From NCBI RefSeq assembly GCF_900113695.1, contig NZ_FOQH01000007.1:62001-126000 (forward strand): a stretch of 64,000 bases of DNA, given 5' to 3'. The stretch's first letter is position 1; each line of letters begins with the position of its first letter. The notes under the pieces were generated by a model, which saw only the letters and a list, made by a program, of their open reading frames with translations, did not search any database and was not told where the DNA came from. Position numbers and translations under genes: made by a program. Shown here piece by piece: positions 27,337 to 35,758 of this stretch. The DNA is from Albimonas pacifica. GTDB lineage: Bacteria > Pseudomonadota > Alphaproteobacteria > Rhodobacterales > Rhodobacteraceae.

Positions 27337-29997
27337 ATGACCGTCGCCGACCGCCTCGAAGAGGACCTCAGGGGCCTCTTCGCGCACTATCCCTCCGACC
27401 GGAGCGCTTCCGGCCGGACCGACGGCCCTGCGCCCGCCGCAGCCGCCGCCCAGGGACAGGGCGCGGTCGACGCGGGCCTGGCGATCGCCACCGCCGACCC
27501 GCCCGCCCCCGGCGTGATCCCCCCCGCCCTGCCCCCCGAGCGCGTCTTCGACGAGGCCATCGATTCGGACGGCCGCCTGCGCCCCCACTGGCGCGGAGTG
27601 ATCGAATGGGCCGGCCGCGCCGGGCCCGAGGGCTACGAGGCGGTGCTGACCGAGAACCGCCGCCTGCGCCTCGAATCCGGCGTCGCCTTCGATCCCGCCG
27701 GCGCCTCCGACGCCATGGCCGCCGCCGCCGACGCCTTCCCGGTGGTCATCGCCCCGGAGGAATGGGAGACCATCTCCCTCGGCGTCGCCCAGCGCGCCCG
27801 CCTGATCGAGGCGGCGCTGCGCGACCTCTACGGCCCCCAGAAAGCCCTCAAGGAGGGCTGGCTGCCCCCCGGCCTCGCCTTCGGCAACCCCGACTTCGCG
27901 CTGTGGCGACGCGACTGGCCCGCCCAGGACGCCCCCTGGCTGACGCTGTTCGAGATGGACCTCGCCCGCGGCGCCGACGGCCGCTGGATGGTGCTCGCCG
28001 ACCGGGTCGACAGCCCGCTGGGCGACGGCTGGCTGATCGCCAACCGCGTCGCCGCCTCCCAGTCCTTCGCCGAGCCGTTCCTCGGCGCCCGCGTCCGCCG
28101 CCTCGCCGGCCACTACCTCGCGCTCCAGCAAGTGCTGGAGGACGCCATGGGTCCCGACGGGCGCGTGGCGCTGATGTCGGGGGGCGGGCGCGACCCGCGC
28201 TATTTCTCCCACGCCTACTTCGCCCGCTACCTCGGCGCCGCCCTGATCGAGCCGGGCGACGTCACCGTCCGCCACGGCGCCGCCTACGTGAAGACGGTCG
28301 AGGGGCTGAAGCCCCTCTCGGTCCTGCTGCGCGGCGTGCACTCGCGCCACCTCGACGCGCTCTTCGCCCCGGACGAGGCGGCGCCCGGCGCCCCCGCCCT
28401 GTCGCTCGCCGCCCGCTCCGGCCGGCTGCGGCTGGCGAACGGGCTGGGCACGGGCGCCTTCGCCTACCGCGCCATGGCCCCCTTCGCCCACGTCCTGTGC
28501 GAGAACCTGCTGGAGGAGCCGCTGATCCTCCACGACGCGCCCTGCCTGTGGATGGGCGACGCCCGGGCGCGCGAGCAGGCGATGGACGAGCCGGAGCTGT
28601 GGCGGCTGGAGCGGATCACCCGCGGCCCGATGACCGAGAAGGGCGCCCCGGTCCTGACCATGCGCGACCGCGACGCGCTGATCCGCTTCCTGCGACGCTC
28701 CGGCGACCGGCTGGCGGCGGTGGCGACGCCCCCGCTCTCGACCACGCCCGCCTGGGTCGACGGCGCCCTGGCGCCGCGCCAGTGGATGATGCGGGTCTTC
28801 GCGGGCCTGACGCCCAAGGGCTGGTCCGTGGCGCCGGGCGGCGTCGCCACCCTGGTCGAGCCCGGCTGCCCGCCGCCCCCGCTCGCCTTCGGCAAGGACG
28901 TCTGGATCCCCGCGCGCACCGAGGACGAGGCGCGCACCGCCCCCTCGATCGAGCGGCGCATGGCCGGCGCCCACCTGCGCCGCACCGGCGGCGACCTGCT
29001 CTCCCGCGTGGCCGACGACCTGTTCTGGCTCGGCCGCACCACCGAGCGCGCCGACGGCACCCTGCGCGCCCTGCGCGTGGTCATCGACCGCATGCTCTCG
29101 GGCCAGGAGGAGGACGAGAGCCCCGAGGTCCTCTCCGCCATCCTCGAGATCCAGGCCGGCGCCGACGAGCGGCGCGTGGGCATGGTCCGGGTGCGCGACG
29201 CCATCGGCCGGCTGACCGCCGACCCGCACGAGCCGATGGGCATCGCCGCCCTGCTGTCGGGCCTGCGCCGCACCGGCCAGCGGGTGCGGCCCTACCTGTC
29301 GGAGGAATCCTGGCGCTCCATCGACCGGCTGTGCTCGGACAAGGGCTGGAAGATGCCGCCGCCGCCGCAGAACGCCTCGGCCCTGCTGCGCCTGATCGAC
29401 GACAGCCTGCTGGCGCTCGCCGCCTTCGCCGGCGCCACGCACGAGAACCAGACCCGCAACCATGTCTGGCGGTTCCTGGAGCTCGGCCGCGGGATCGAGC
29501 GCGGGCTGACCTTCGCCCGCGCCGCCGACGCGCTGGCCGGCCGCAGGCGCGAGCCCGACGAGACCTGGCTGCGCGCCTGGCTGACCCTGCTCGACAGCCG
29601 CTCGGCCTACCGCACGCGCTACATGACCACGCCGGCCCCCGCGCCGGCGGTGGACCTGCTGATCCTCGACGAGCGCAACCCCCGCTCCCTCGTCTTCCAG
29701 CTGATGCGCCTCGAGGAGGCGCTCGAGCGCCTGCCCTCCCCCGGCCCCCGCCGCTCCCGCGAACTGCGCCTCGCGATGCGCACGCTGATGGAGATCCGCC
29801 TCGCCGACCCCGAGGCCCTGGCCGAGGAGGACGAGGACGGCGTGCGCCCGCGCCTGCGCGCCCTGATCCACGACGTGCGCGAGGCGCTGGCGGACCTCTC
29901 GGACGAGCTCGCCCGCTCGTTCTTCGCCCATACCCAGAGCCACGCGCAGGTGCAGGCCCACCAGCGCATGATGGCCCCTCCGGAGAGCCCGGCATGA
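27337..29997 (+). CDS. Circularly permuted ATP-grasp / alpha-E fusion protein
   Basis: This 886-residue cytosolic protein starts at an ATG after GAAGGAG. Residues about 60-530 form a circularly permuted ATP-grasp ligase domain (DUF404/DUF407 type), with IAPEEWETISLGVAQRARL, LFEMDLARGADG and FSHAYFARYLGAALIEPGD. Residues about 545-880 form the alpha-helical alpha-E (DUF403) domain, beginning LLSRVADDLFWLGRTTERAD. In many genomes these are two separate genes; here they are fused. Predicted activity is ATP-dependent amide or peptide bond formation on a yet unknown substrate, together with the neighbouring transglutaminase-like proteins. The stop overlaps the start of the next gene (ATGA), so the two products should be made together. 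Confidence 0.9.
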   Translation: MTVADRLEEDLRGLFAHYPSDRSASGRTDGPAPAAAAAQGQGAVDAGLAIATADPPAPGVIPPALPPERVFDEAIDSDGRLRPHWRGVIEWAGRAGPEGYEAVLTENRRLRLESGVAFDPAGASDAMAAAADAFPVVIAPEEWETISLGVAQRARLIEAALRDLYGPQKALKEGWLPPGLAFGNPDFALWRRDWPAQDAPWLTLFEMDLARGADGRWMVLADRVDSPLGDGWLIANRVAASQSFAEPFLGARVRRLAGHYLALQQVLEDAMGPDGRVALMSGGGRDPRYFSHAYFARYLGAALIEPGDVTVRHGAAYVKTVEGLKPLSVLLRGVHSRHLDALFAPDEAAPGAPALSLAARSGRLRLANGLGTGAFAYRAMAPFAHVLCENLLEEPLILHDAPCLWMGDARAREQAMDEPELWRLERITRGPMTEKGAPVLTMRDRDALIRFLRRSGDRLAAVATPPLSTTPAWVDGALAPRQWMMRVFAGLTPKGWSVAPGGVATLVEPGCPPPPLAFGKDVWIPARTEDEARTAPSIERRMAGAHLRRTGGDLLSRVADDLFWLGRTTERADGTLRALRVVIDRMLSGQEEDESPEVLSAILEIQAGADERRVGMVRVRDAIGRLTADPHEPMGIAALLSGLRRTGQRVRPYLSEESWRSIDRLCSDKGWKMPPPPQNASALLRLIDDSLLALAAFAGATHENQTRNHVWRFLELGRGIERGLTFARAADALAGRRREPDETWLRAWLTLLDSRSAYRTRYMTTPAPAPAVDLLILDERNPRSLVFQLMRLEEALERLPSPGPRRSRELRLAMRTLMEIRLADPEALAEEDEDGVRPRLRALIHDVREALADLSDELARSFFAHTQSHAQVQAHQRMMAPPESPA

Positions 29998-30989
29998 GCC
30001 GCCTGCGCGTCCGCCACGAGACCCGCTACGTCTACGGCGCGCCGGCCGCCTTCTCGCAGCACCTGCTGCGGCTGACGCCCCGCGACCGCGAGGACCAGAA
30101 GGTGATCTCCACCGAGATCGCGGTCACGCCGGACCCGCAGGAGCTGCAGTGGTTCGACGACGGCTTCGGCAACCGGCTGGGCACGGCCACGGTCTACGAG
30201 CCCCACGACACGCTGGAGATCGTCGCCGAGTCGGTGGTCGAGCGCCTGCCGGTCACCGAGATCATGCCCGGCGCCTCGATGCCCTGGGAGGCGGCGGCGG
30301 CCGCGGCCGCCGCGCCCGCAGGCCTCGCGGCCGCGCTCTACGCCTTCCCCACCCGCTACACCGACGCCGACGACGCGATCGAGGCCTATGCCCGGCGCAT
30401 CTTCACCCCTGGCCGGCCGGTGCTGGAGGCGGCGCGCGAGCTGTGCTCGGCGATCCACGACGACTTCGCCTATGCGCCCGGGGCCACCGGCGCGGAGACG
30501 GTCGCCTCCGACAGCTACGCGGCGCGCGAGGGGGTCTGCCAGGACTTCGCTCACGTGATGCTGGCGGCGATGCGGGCGCTGCGGCTGCCCTGCGCCTATG
30601 TCTCGGGCTACCTGCGCACGATCCCGCCGCCGGGACAGGCGCGGCTGATCGGGGCGGACGCGACCCACGCCTGGGTCTCGGTCTGGGATCCGGGGCTCGG
30701 CTGGATGCAGCTCGACCCCACCAACGACATGGAGCCGGGCCCCGACCATGTGCTCGCCGCCACCGGGCGCGACTACGCCGACTGCGCGCCGGTGACCGGG
30801 CTGGTGGTGGGATCGGGGGGGCAGATGCTGTCGGTCTCGGTCGACGTGGCCGCGATCGACGAGACCGGCGCCGAGCGCGCGCCCGACCCGGCCCCCGCCA
30901 AGGCGCCCCCGCCCCCGCCCGCGCCCGTCGCCCCGGCCGGGTCCGCGCCGGCGACGGCTGCCGGCCCCTCCCCCGACGCCAAGAGCTGA
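29994..30989 (+). CDS. Transglutaminase-like cysteine peptidase family protein
   Basis: The 331-residue protein has an N-terminal beta domain (LRVRHETRYVYGAPAAFS) and a transglutaminase core with Cys182 (REGVCQDFAHV), His225 (DATHAWVSVW) and Asp241 (QLDPTND). In bacteria such domains usually act as peptidases or amidases. The last 50 residues are a Pro/Ala-rich tail. It is the third gene of the amidoligase cluster and overlaps the ATP-grasp gene by four bases. The proteasome-like Anbu peptidase that accompanies this cluster in some genomes is not found here. Confidence 0.9.
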   Translation: MSRLRVRHETRYVYGAPAAFSQHLLRLTPRDREDQKVISTEIAVTPDPQELQWFDDGFGNRLGTATVYEPHDTLEIVAESVVERLPVTEIMPGASMPWEAAAAAAAAPAGLAAALYAFPTRYTDADDAIEAYARRIFTPGRPVLEAARELCSAIHDDFAYAPGATGAETVASDSYAAREGVCQDFAHVMLAAMRALRLPCAYVSGYLRTIPPPGQARLIGADATHAWVSVWDPGLGWMQLDPTNDMEPGPDHVLAATGRDYADCAPVTGLVVGSGGQMLSVSVDVAAIDETGAERAPDPAPAKAPPPPPAPVAPAGSAPATAAGPSPDAKS

Positions 30990-31140
30990 CCCCCGGCCGC
31001 GGAGGCGCCGCGCTCCGGTTCCGCCTGCGGCCGGCGCCTCGCCCGCGGCGCGAGCCCGGCGGCCCGCCCGGGGCGGGGCCCGCCCCCCGCGCAACGCCCG
31101 ACCGCGCCGCGGGCCGGAGACCGGCCCCCGGCGCGACGGC

Positions 31141-31152
31141 CGACGCGGCGCC
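31141..31152. repeat. Dispersed intergenic word CGACGCGGCGCC
   Basis: This 12-mer recurs in intergenic DNA at 26811-26822 (inverted), 31141-31152 and 35721-35732, and with one change at 26966-26977. Around the 31141 copy, the flanks CCCCCCGCGCAACGC (31084 onward) and GGCGCGACGG also recur, in looser form, at 43099-43160. This suggests a short, diverged extragenic repeat rather than chance composition. Confidence 0.4.
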
Positions 31153-31176
31153 TCCGGGCCCGCGTCGGGCGCGGCG

Positions 31177-31644
31177 TCAGGCGGGAGGCGGAAGACCGTG
31201 AACCGAGGCGATCCGCATCGGCGGCCAGGGCGCCTCCGCCAGCCAGTCGAGGAACAGGCGCGGGAAGCGCTCGGCCAGCGCCTCCTCGGCGGCGGTGCGG
31301 AACCACCACACGACCTTGACCTGCGCCTCGGCCGCGAACGCCGGATAGACGTAGGCGCAGCCGAGGTAGGCGTCGTCGCGCGCGTCCGCGATCACCCAGG
31401 CGAAGGAGCGCTCGGCCTGGAACTCCCGCCGATGCCAGCAGAGATCGACGAGGTTCTCCTCCCGCCCGATCCCCTCGGGCCAGCCGGAACCGTCGCCGAA
31501 CAGCCCGATCAGGGCCGCCTCGCTCTCGCGCAGGGCGGCGAGGTCCGCGTCCAGATCCTCCGGCCCCAGCCCGCGCAGGTGGAAGGGCCCGAGCCGCAGC
31601 CGCGCGGGGATGGCGCGGCCGGCGAAGGCGGGATGCGGCTCCAC
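31177..31644 (-). CDS. Probable GNAT-family N-acetyltransferase
   Basis: This 155-residue protein has a GNAT-like layout: LRGLGPEDLDADLAALRES at the start, the central strand pair SFAWVIADARDDAYLGCAYV and a C-terminal strand/helix WWFRTAAEEALAERF. The GTG at 31644 is chosen because it lies 13 bp after the stop of the upstream oxygenase gene and gives a normal length; a longer frame would overlap that gene. Acceptor unknown. Co-directional with the oxygenase and likely co-transcribed. Confidence 0.6.
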   Translation of the reverse strand: MEPHPAFAGRAIPARLRLGPFHLRGLGPEDLDADLAALRESEAALIGLFGDGSGWPEGIGREENLVDLCWHRREFQAERSFAWVIADARDDAYLGCAYVYPAFAAEAQVKVVWWFRTAAEEALAERFPRLFLDWLAEAPWPPMRIASVHGLPPPA

Positions 31645-31657
31645 CCCGCCCGCCGCC

Positions 31658-32779
31658 TCAGCCGCGCGCGGGGGCGGCTTCGGGGGCGGCCTCGCCCCCG
31701 ATGGGCTTCGCCTCGCGCTTGAAGGGGTTGGCCTCGGGCACCTCGAAGTCCGGGACCAGCTCGCCCTTGGCATGGGCGTCGGACATGTAGCGGAAGCCGC
31801 CGATGGTCATCCGCATCAGGTGGTCGCCGGCCTTGAAGGGCGGATACCTTTCCAGCGCCTCGGCGGTGCGGAACGTCTCCAGCGGCTGCACCACCGCGTG
31901 ATAGTTCAGGCCGAAGAACAGCGGGCAGGAGAAGCGCTCCGTCCCCTGGTTCAGCACCCGGTGCTGGGTGGACTTGTAGCGCCCGCCCGACCAGGCCTCG
32001 AAGATGTCGCCGATGTTGACCACGAAGGCGCCCGGGATCGGCGGCGCCTCGACCCACTGGTCGTCCGCATTCATCACCTGCAGACCGGGCCCGCCGGTGT
32101 GCAGGATGGTGAAGCACTCGAAGTCCGAGTGGCTGTCGATGCCCACGTAGTCCGTGGACTTCGGCATGTCGTTGGGCACGTAGCGCAGCAGGCGAAGCTG
32201 CGAGGTCGGACAGGTGCACTGCGCGCGCAGCTCGTCCCTGTCGACGCCCAGCTCGAAGGCGAGGCAGTCGAGCATCCTGAGCCCCAGCGCGAAGACCGCC
32301 TCGTAGTAGGCCGAGACCGTCTCCTTCCACCCGGGAATCTCCGGCCACACGTTCGGCCCGGTCATCCGCCAGCCGGCGAGGAAGTCGGGATGGTCCGCCG
32401 GCGCCTCGAAGCCCATGTCCCAGGCCTCGTTGAAGTTGATGCGCTTGGGAAACTTCGAGCCGTTCTCCTCGAAGGGCACGTAGCCGCGATGATGGGTCGA
32501 GAACCCGCACCAGTTGCGCATCTTGAAGCGGCGCGAGCGGCCGTGGAAGTCCTTCGAGGCCGCCATCACCCCGTCGACCAGCTCCTGCGGCACGCCGTGG
32601 TTGACGATGTAGAAGAACCCCGAGGTCCGCGCCGCCGCGCCCAGGCTCGCGGCCACCGTCACGATCCCCTCGGCCGAGCCGTCGGCCAGCGGCCCGAGGT
32701 CGACCACGGGAAGCTGCGCATCCTCCAGCGTCAGCGCGCGGTGGTCTGCGGGCAGGGCGTCGGCGGGACCGTCATGCAT
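31658..32779 (-). CDS. 2-oxoglutarate/Fe(II) oxygenase, isopenicillin N synthase family
   Basis: This 373-residue cytosolic dioxygenase has the N-terminal DIOX_N region (LPVVDLGPL, SGFFYIVNHGVP). The iron ligands His and Asp are in GIDSHSDFECFTIL and the distal His in STQHRVLNQGTERFS, whose Arg-x-Ser binds 2-oxoglutarate. The ATG at 32779 follows GGAG with six-base spacing. It is divergent from the ABC uptake operon and may oxidise the compound that operon imports, but this is inferred from position only. Confidence 0.88.
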   Translation of the reverse strand: MHDGPADALPADHRALTLEDAQLPVVDLGPLADGSAEGIVTVAASLGAAARTSGFFYIVNHGVPQELVDGVMAASKDFHGRSRRFKMRNWCGFSTHHRGYVPFEENGSKFPKRINFNEAWDMGFEAPADHPDFLAGWRMTGPNVWPEIPGWKETVSAYYEAVFALGLRMLDCLAFELGVDRDELRAQCTCPTSQLRLLRYVPNDMPKSTDYVGIDSHSDFECFTILHTGGPGLQVMNADDQWVEAPPIPGAFVVNIGDIFEAWSGGRYKSTQHRVLNQGTERFSCPLFFGLNYHAVVQPLETFRTAEALERYPPFKAGDHLMRMTIGGFRYMSDAHAKGELVPDFEVPEANPFKREAKPIGGEAAPEAAPARG

Positions 32780-32831
32780 GGCCGGGCTCCAGGATAGCGT
32801 CGGGCGATTCCTCTCGCATCCTGCCACCCTG

Positions 32832-32853
32832 CAAATCGTTTGACCACGCAAAC
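32832..32853. promoter_or_regulatory. Overlapping dyads upstream of the oxygenase gene
   Basis: CAAA-TCG-TTTG (32832-32842) and GTTTG-N6-CAAAC (32838-32853) overlap in a locally AT-rich stretch about 55 bp before the oxygenase start codon. They could be an operator for a dimeric regulator. No regulator gene is adjacent. Confidence 0.3.
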
Positions 32854-32957
32854 TCCAACGCCCATTTCAGCGCCATCGACCGCGCCCATCCTGCACCCTT
32901 TGCGGGCAAACACGCCGCCGCTCGCCCCGGGCGCGCCTGCCCCAGGCGCCGCCGGGA

Positions 32958-33119
32958 GCGCCTGTTCTCCGGAGCCGTCCATCGCGGATGCCGATCGGAG
33001 CGACTCGGGGGGAGCGGTCAAGGATCGCGAAGCGACCGCGCTTGCGCGGCTCGTCCTTGACCGCTCCCCCCGAGTCGCTCAGGCATTCGACGCGATGGAC
33101 GGATCCGGAGGACAGGCGC
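32958..33119. repeat. Long-hairpin dispersed element, copy A
   Basis: This 162-nt element folds back on itself almost end to end. The outer arms GCGCCTGTTCTCCGGA and TCCGGAGGACAGGCGC pair, the middle arms CCGTCCATCGCG and CGCGATGGACGG pair, and the inner arms AGCGACTCG/CGAGTCGCT and GCGGTCAAGGA/TCCTTGACCGC pair. A small side hairpin TCGC-GAA-GCGA and an apical CCGCG-CTTG-CGCGG stem follow. It lies in the 579-bp gap between the oxygenase and the ABC operon, about 145 bp before the sigma-54 promoter. Copy B at 39001 is about 90 percent identical over the element by eye. Confidence 0.85.
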
Positions 33120-33206
33120 GGGCGCCTTGTTCTTGGGTGAGTCCGGAGCCCGCCGGAGGCTCCCCCCTTCCCAATCCCTCGCAAGCCTTCCGGACGCGCC
33201 TCCCCG

Positions 33207-33228
33207 CCAGGCCCGCCCGCAGGGCGCC
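33207..33228. repeat. 22-bp dispersed word next to copy A
   Basis: The 22-mer starting CCAGGCCCGCCCGC (33207-33228) recurs exactly at 39236-39257, just after copy B, and inverted at 26731-26752. In both hairpin copies it sits about 75-90 bp beyond the element and is preceded by CAAGCC, so it may be part of a larger repeated unit. Confidence 0.6.
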
Positions 33229-33263
33229 CGCGTCCCCGGTCCCCCGCGGCCCTCGGCGCCCGC

Positions 33264-33279
33264 TGGCACGCCCCCTGCA
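33264..33279 (+). promoter_or_regulatory. Sigma-54 (RpoN) promoter of the ABC uptake operon
   Basis: TGGCACG-CCCC-CTGCA matches the -24/-12 consensus TGGCACG-N4-TTGCA with one change, and has the invariant GG-N10-GC spacing (33265-33266 and 33277-33278). Transcription would start near 33290, giving a leader of about 70 nt before the ATG at 33359. Control by RpoN plus an enhancer-binding protein such as NtrC would fit a nitrogen-source transporter. Confidence 0.65.
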
Positions 33280-33358
33280 TGGCCTCTGCGCACAACCCGG
33301 CGCCAGTCCGGGACCCCCCAACAGGGCTCCGCGCCCCTCGCCCGACAGGAGAGCGCCC

Positions 33359-34471
33359 ATGACCTCGCGCCTCGCGACCCCGTCCCTCGCCCGTTCCGGC
33401 GCCCTGCGCGTCTCCCGCCGCTCGATCCTCAAGGGCGCGGCCGGCCTCGCCGCCGTCTCGGCGCTCGGCGCCCCGGCGCTGGCCCAGAGCCGCAGCCTGA
33501 AGATCGGCTCCTACGGCGGCTACTTCGAGAACTCGTTCAAGGAGCACGTCTACCCGAAGTTCACCGAGGCCACCGGCATCGCGGTCGAATCCGTCACCCA
33601 GCCCAACTCCTCGGACTGGCTGGTGACCATGCAGAACGCGGCGCAGTCGGGCACGGTCCCTGCGGATCTGTCGCTCTATGCGCGCGACACGATGATCCGC
33701 GCCTCGCGCATCGGCGGCCTGCTGGCCCCGCTGCAGCCCGCGGCGATGCCCAAGGCCGAGGGGCTCGACCCCAAGTTCCTCTACACCGCCGACAGCGGCC
33801 TGGTGGGGGTCGGCGCGATGTCGTGGTTCACCTCGATGGTGGTGAACCCCAACGTGGTCGAGGCGCCGGCCTCCTGGGCCGAGTTCTGGGATCCCTCGAC
33901 CTACGAGGCGTCGCTCGGCATCTCCAAGCTCTACAACTCCCATTTCCTCGACATCGCCGCGGCCACCTTCTTCGACGGCGAGGCGACGATGATGTCCAGG
34001 GACGGCATCGTCGCCGTGGTCGAGAAGGTCGCCGAGCTGAAGGGCAACGTCGGCCTCTGGTGGTCGGCCGAGAGCCAGATGGAGCAGGCGATGAAGAACG
34101 AGGACGTGATCGGCGGCATCTACTACCACGACGTCGCCGGCATCATGGCCGCCGAAGGCTTCCCCATCGCCTCGATCTTCCCCAAGGAGGGCAACCCCCA
34201 GGACTACGGCTCGTGGTGCCTCGCGGAAGGGTCGGAAAAGGCCGAGGAGGCCGCCGCCTTCATCGACTTCTCCTCCGACCCGGCCACCCAGGCCCTGATG
34301 AGCCGCATGATCGGCACCGCGCCGCTGCTGCCCCAGTCCGCCACCGACCTGACCGACGAGGAGTTCGCCGCCGTCTCCGGAACCCCCGCGATCACGCCGG
34401 CCTACGAGGCCTATCTCGACATGGGCGAATTCATCAAGGAGACGTGGGAGAAGATGCTGGCGGCCGCCTGA
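33359..34471 (+). CDS. ABC transporter substrate-binding protein, PotD-like, Tat-exported
   Basis: This 370-residue periplasmic binding protein of the spermidine/putrescine or opine-like class captures the substrate for the importer encoded next. It has a twin-arginine signal, VSRRSILKGAAGLAAVSALG, ending at APALAQS. The mature protein begins LKIGSYGGYFENSFKEHVYP, the usual first strand of extracellular solute-binding family 1/PotD proteins. The ATG follows AGGAGAG. The ligand is not evident; polyamine-like amines are the family guess. It leads the operon 33359-38960. Confidence 0.88.
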   Translation: MTSRLATPSLARSGALRVSRRSILKGAAGLAAVSALGAPALAQSRSLKIGSYGGYFENSFKEHVYPKFTEATGIAVESVTQPNSSDWLVTMQNAAQSGTVPADLSLYARDTMIRASRIGGLLAPLQPAAMPKAEGLDPKFLYTADSGLVGVGAMSWFTSMVVNPNVVEAPASWAEFWDPSTYEASLGISKLYNSHFLDIAAATFFDGEATMMSRDGIVAVVEKVAELKGNVGLWWSAESQMEQAMKNEDVIGGIYYHDVAGIMAAEGFPIASIFPKEGNPQDYGSWCLAEGSEKAEEAAAFIDFSSDPATQALMSRMIGTAPLLPQSATDLTDEEFAAVSGTPAITPAYEAYLDMGEFIKETWEKMLAAA

Positions 34472-34482
34472 GAGCCCCCGCG

Positions 34483-35595
34483 ATGAGCTCCGGAGAGCCC
34501 GGACCCGGCGCCCCCCAGGGGGACCCGGCGGACCTGCGCCTGTGGGATGTGCGCAAGACGTTCCCCGGCGGGGCGGTGGCGGTCGAGAGCGTCGACCTCC
34601 GCTTCCCCGCCGGGGAGCTCACCGCCCTGCTCGGCCCCTCCGGCTGCGGAAAGACCACGCTGCTGCGGATGATCGCGGGGCTCGAGAGCCCCTCCTTCGG
34701 CCGCATCGAGCTGGGCGGGGAGGACATCACCGACCTCCCCGCCCACAAGCGCCGCTTCGGCATGGTGTTCCAGAACTTCGCGCTGTTCCCGCATCTGACG
34801 GTCGCCGAAAACGTCGCCTACTCGCTCGCCATCGAGGGCGTGGCGAAGCCGAAACGCCGGGCCCGCGCCGAGGAGCTCCTCGATCTCGTCCAGCTCCCCG
34901 GCTACGGCGCCCGCCGGATCGGAGAGCTCTCCGGCGGCCAGCGCCAGCGCGTCGCCATCGCCCGCGCGCTCGCGCAGGAGCCCTCGGTCTTCCTCCTCGA
35001 CGAGCCGATGTCCGCCCTCGACGCCAAGCTGCGCGAGGAGATGCAGGTCGAGCTGCGCCTCCTCCAGCAGCGGCTGGGCATCACCACCGTCGTGGTCACC
35101 CACGACCAGCGCGAGGCGATGACCATGGCCGACCGCATCGTGGTGATGTCGAACGGGCGGGCCGAGCAGGTGGGCCCCCCGCAGGAGGTCTACCAGCGCC
35201 CCGCCAACCGCTTCGTGGCGGGCTTCATCGGCAAGGCCAACTTCCTCTCGGGCACGGCCGACCGGGGCGAGGTGCTGCTCGCCACCGGCGCGCGTCTCTC
35301 CGTCGCCCCCGCCGCGAACTTCCGCGACGGCGCGCCGGTGCAGGTCGCCTGCCGCCCGGAATGGACGTTCCTCGCCTCCGAGCCGGGCGCCAACACCCTC
35401 GCCGGCCGCGTCGCCTTCGTGCGCGACATCGGCCAGGTCCGCGAGATCCACGTCGAGACCCCGGCCGGCCCCCAGGTCTGCGAGCTCCCCTTCTCCAGCC
35501 CCGCGCGCCCCAGGCTCGGCGACGCGGTGCACCTGTTCCTCCCCCCCGAGCTGATCCGCGTCTTTCCCGCCCAGGACCGGGCCGAGGCCGCATGA
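34483..35595 (+). CDS. ABC transporter ATP-binding protein, PotA-like
   Basis: The 370-residue ATPase has Walker A GPSGCGKTT, Q-loop VFQNFALFPHLTV, signature LSGGQRQRV, Walker B FLLDEPMSALD and H-loop VVTHDQREAMT. A C-terminal TOBE/MOP-like regulatory domain follows (about 240-370). This arrangement is that of spermidine/putrescine and iron(III) importers. It lies 11 bp after the binding-protein gene. The 163-bp spacer to the next gene is extremely GC-rich and carries the 12-mer CGACGCGGCGCC at 35721, but no gene. Confidence 0.92.
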   Translation: MSSGEPGPGAPQGDPADLRLWDVRKTFPGGAVAVESVDLRFPAGELTALLGPSGCGKTTLLRMIAGLESPSFGRIELGGEDITDLPAHKRRFGMVFQNFALFPHLTVAENVAYSLAIEGVAKPKRRARAEELLDLVQLPGYGARRIGELSGGQRQRVAIARALAQEPSVFLLDEPMSALDAKLREEMQVELRLLQQRLGITTVVVTHDQREAMTMADRIVVMSNGRAEQVGPPQEVYQRPANRFVAGFIGKANFLSGTADRGEVLLATGARLSVAPAANFRDGAPVQVACRPEWTFLASEPGANTLAGRVAFVRDIGQVREIHVETPAGPQVCELPFSSPARPRLGDAVHLFLPPELIRVFPAQDRAEAA

Positions 35596-35758
35596 TCCCC
35601 GCCCGCCGCCCGCCCCCGCGCGCAGCGCGCCAGCCGAGCGGGCCCCGCCTCGCGAGGCCCGCCCCGCGCGCCCCGTCCGCCCCGCGCCGCGCGCCCGCCG
35701 CCCGCCCCGGGCGCGAGGCCCGACGCGGCGCCCCCTCCCGTCGCCCGGAGCGCGCCCG

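Noticed and set aside
22992-27338. Open frame of more than 1400 codons antisense to the amidoligase gene
   Set aside because: It mirrors the real gene in GC-rich DNA, has His/Gly/Arg-rich low-complexity content and no family motif. The plus-strand proteins carry intact catalytic motifs.
26545-29961. Long open frame antisense to the ATP-grasp/alpha-E gene
   Set aside because: Same reason: composition is that of a shadow frame and the sense protein has conserved domains throughout.
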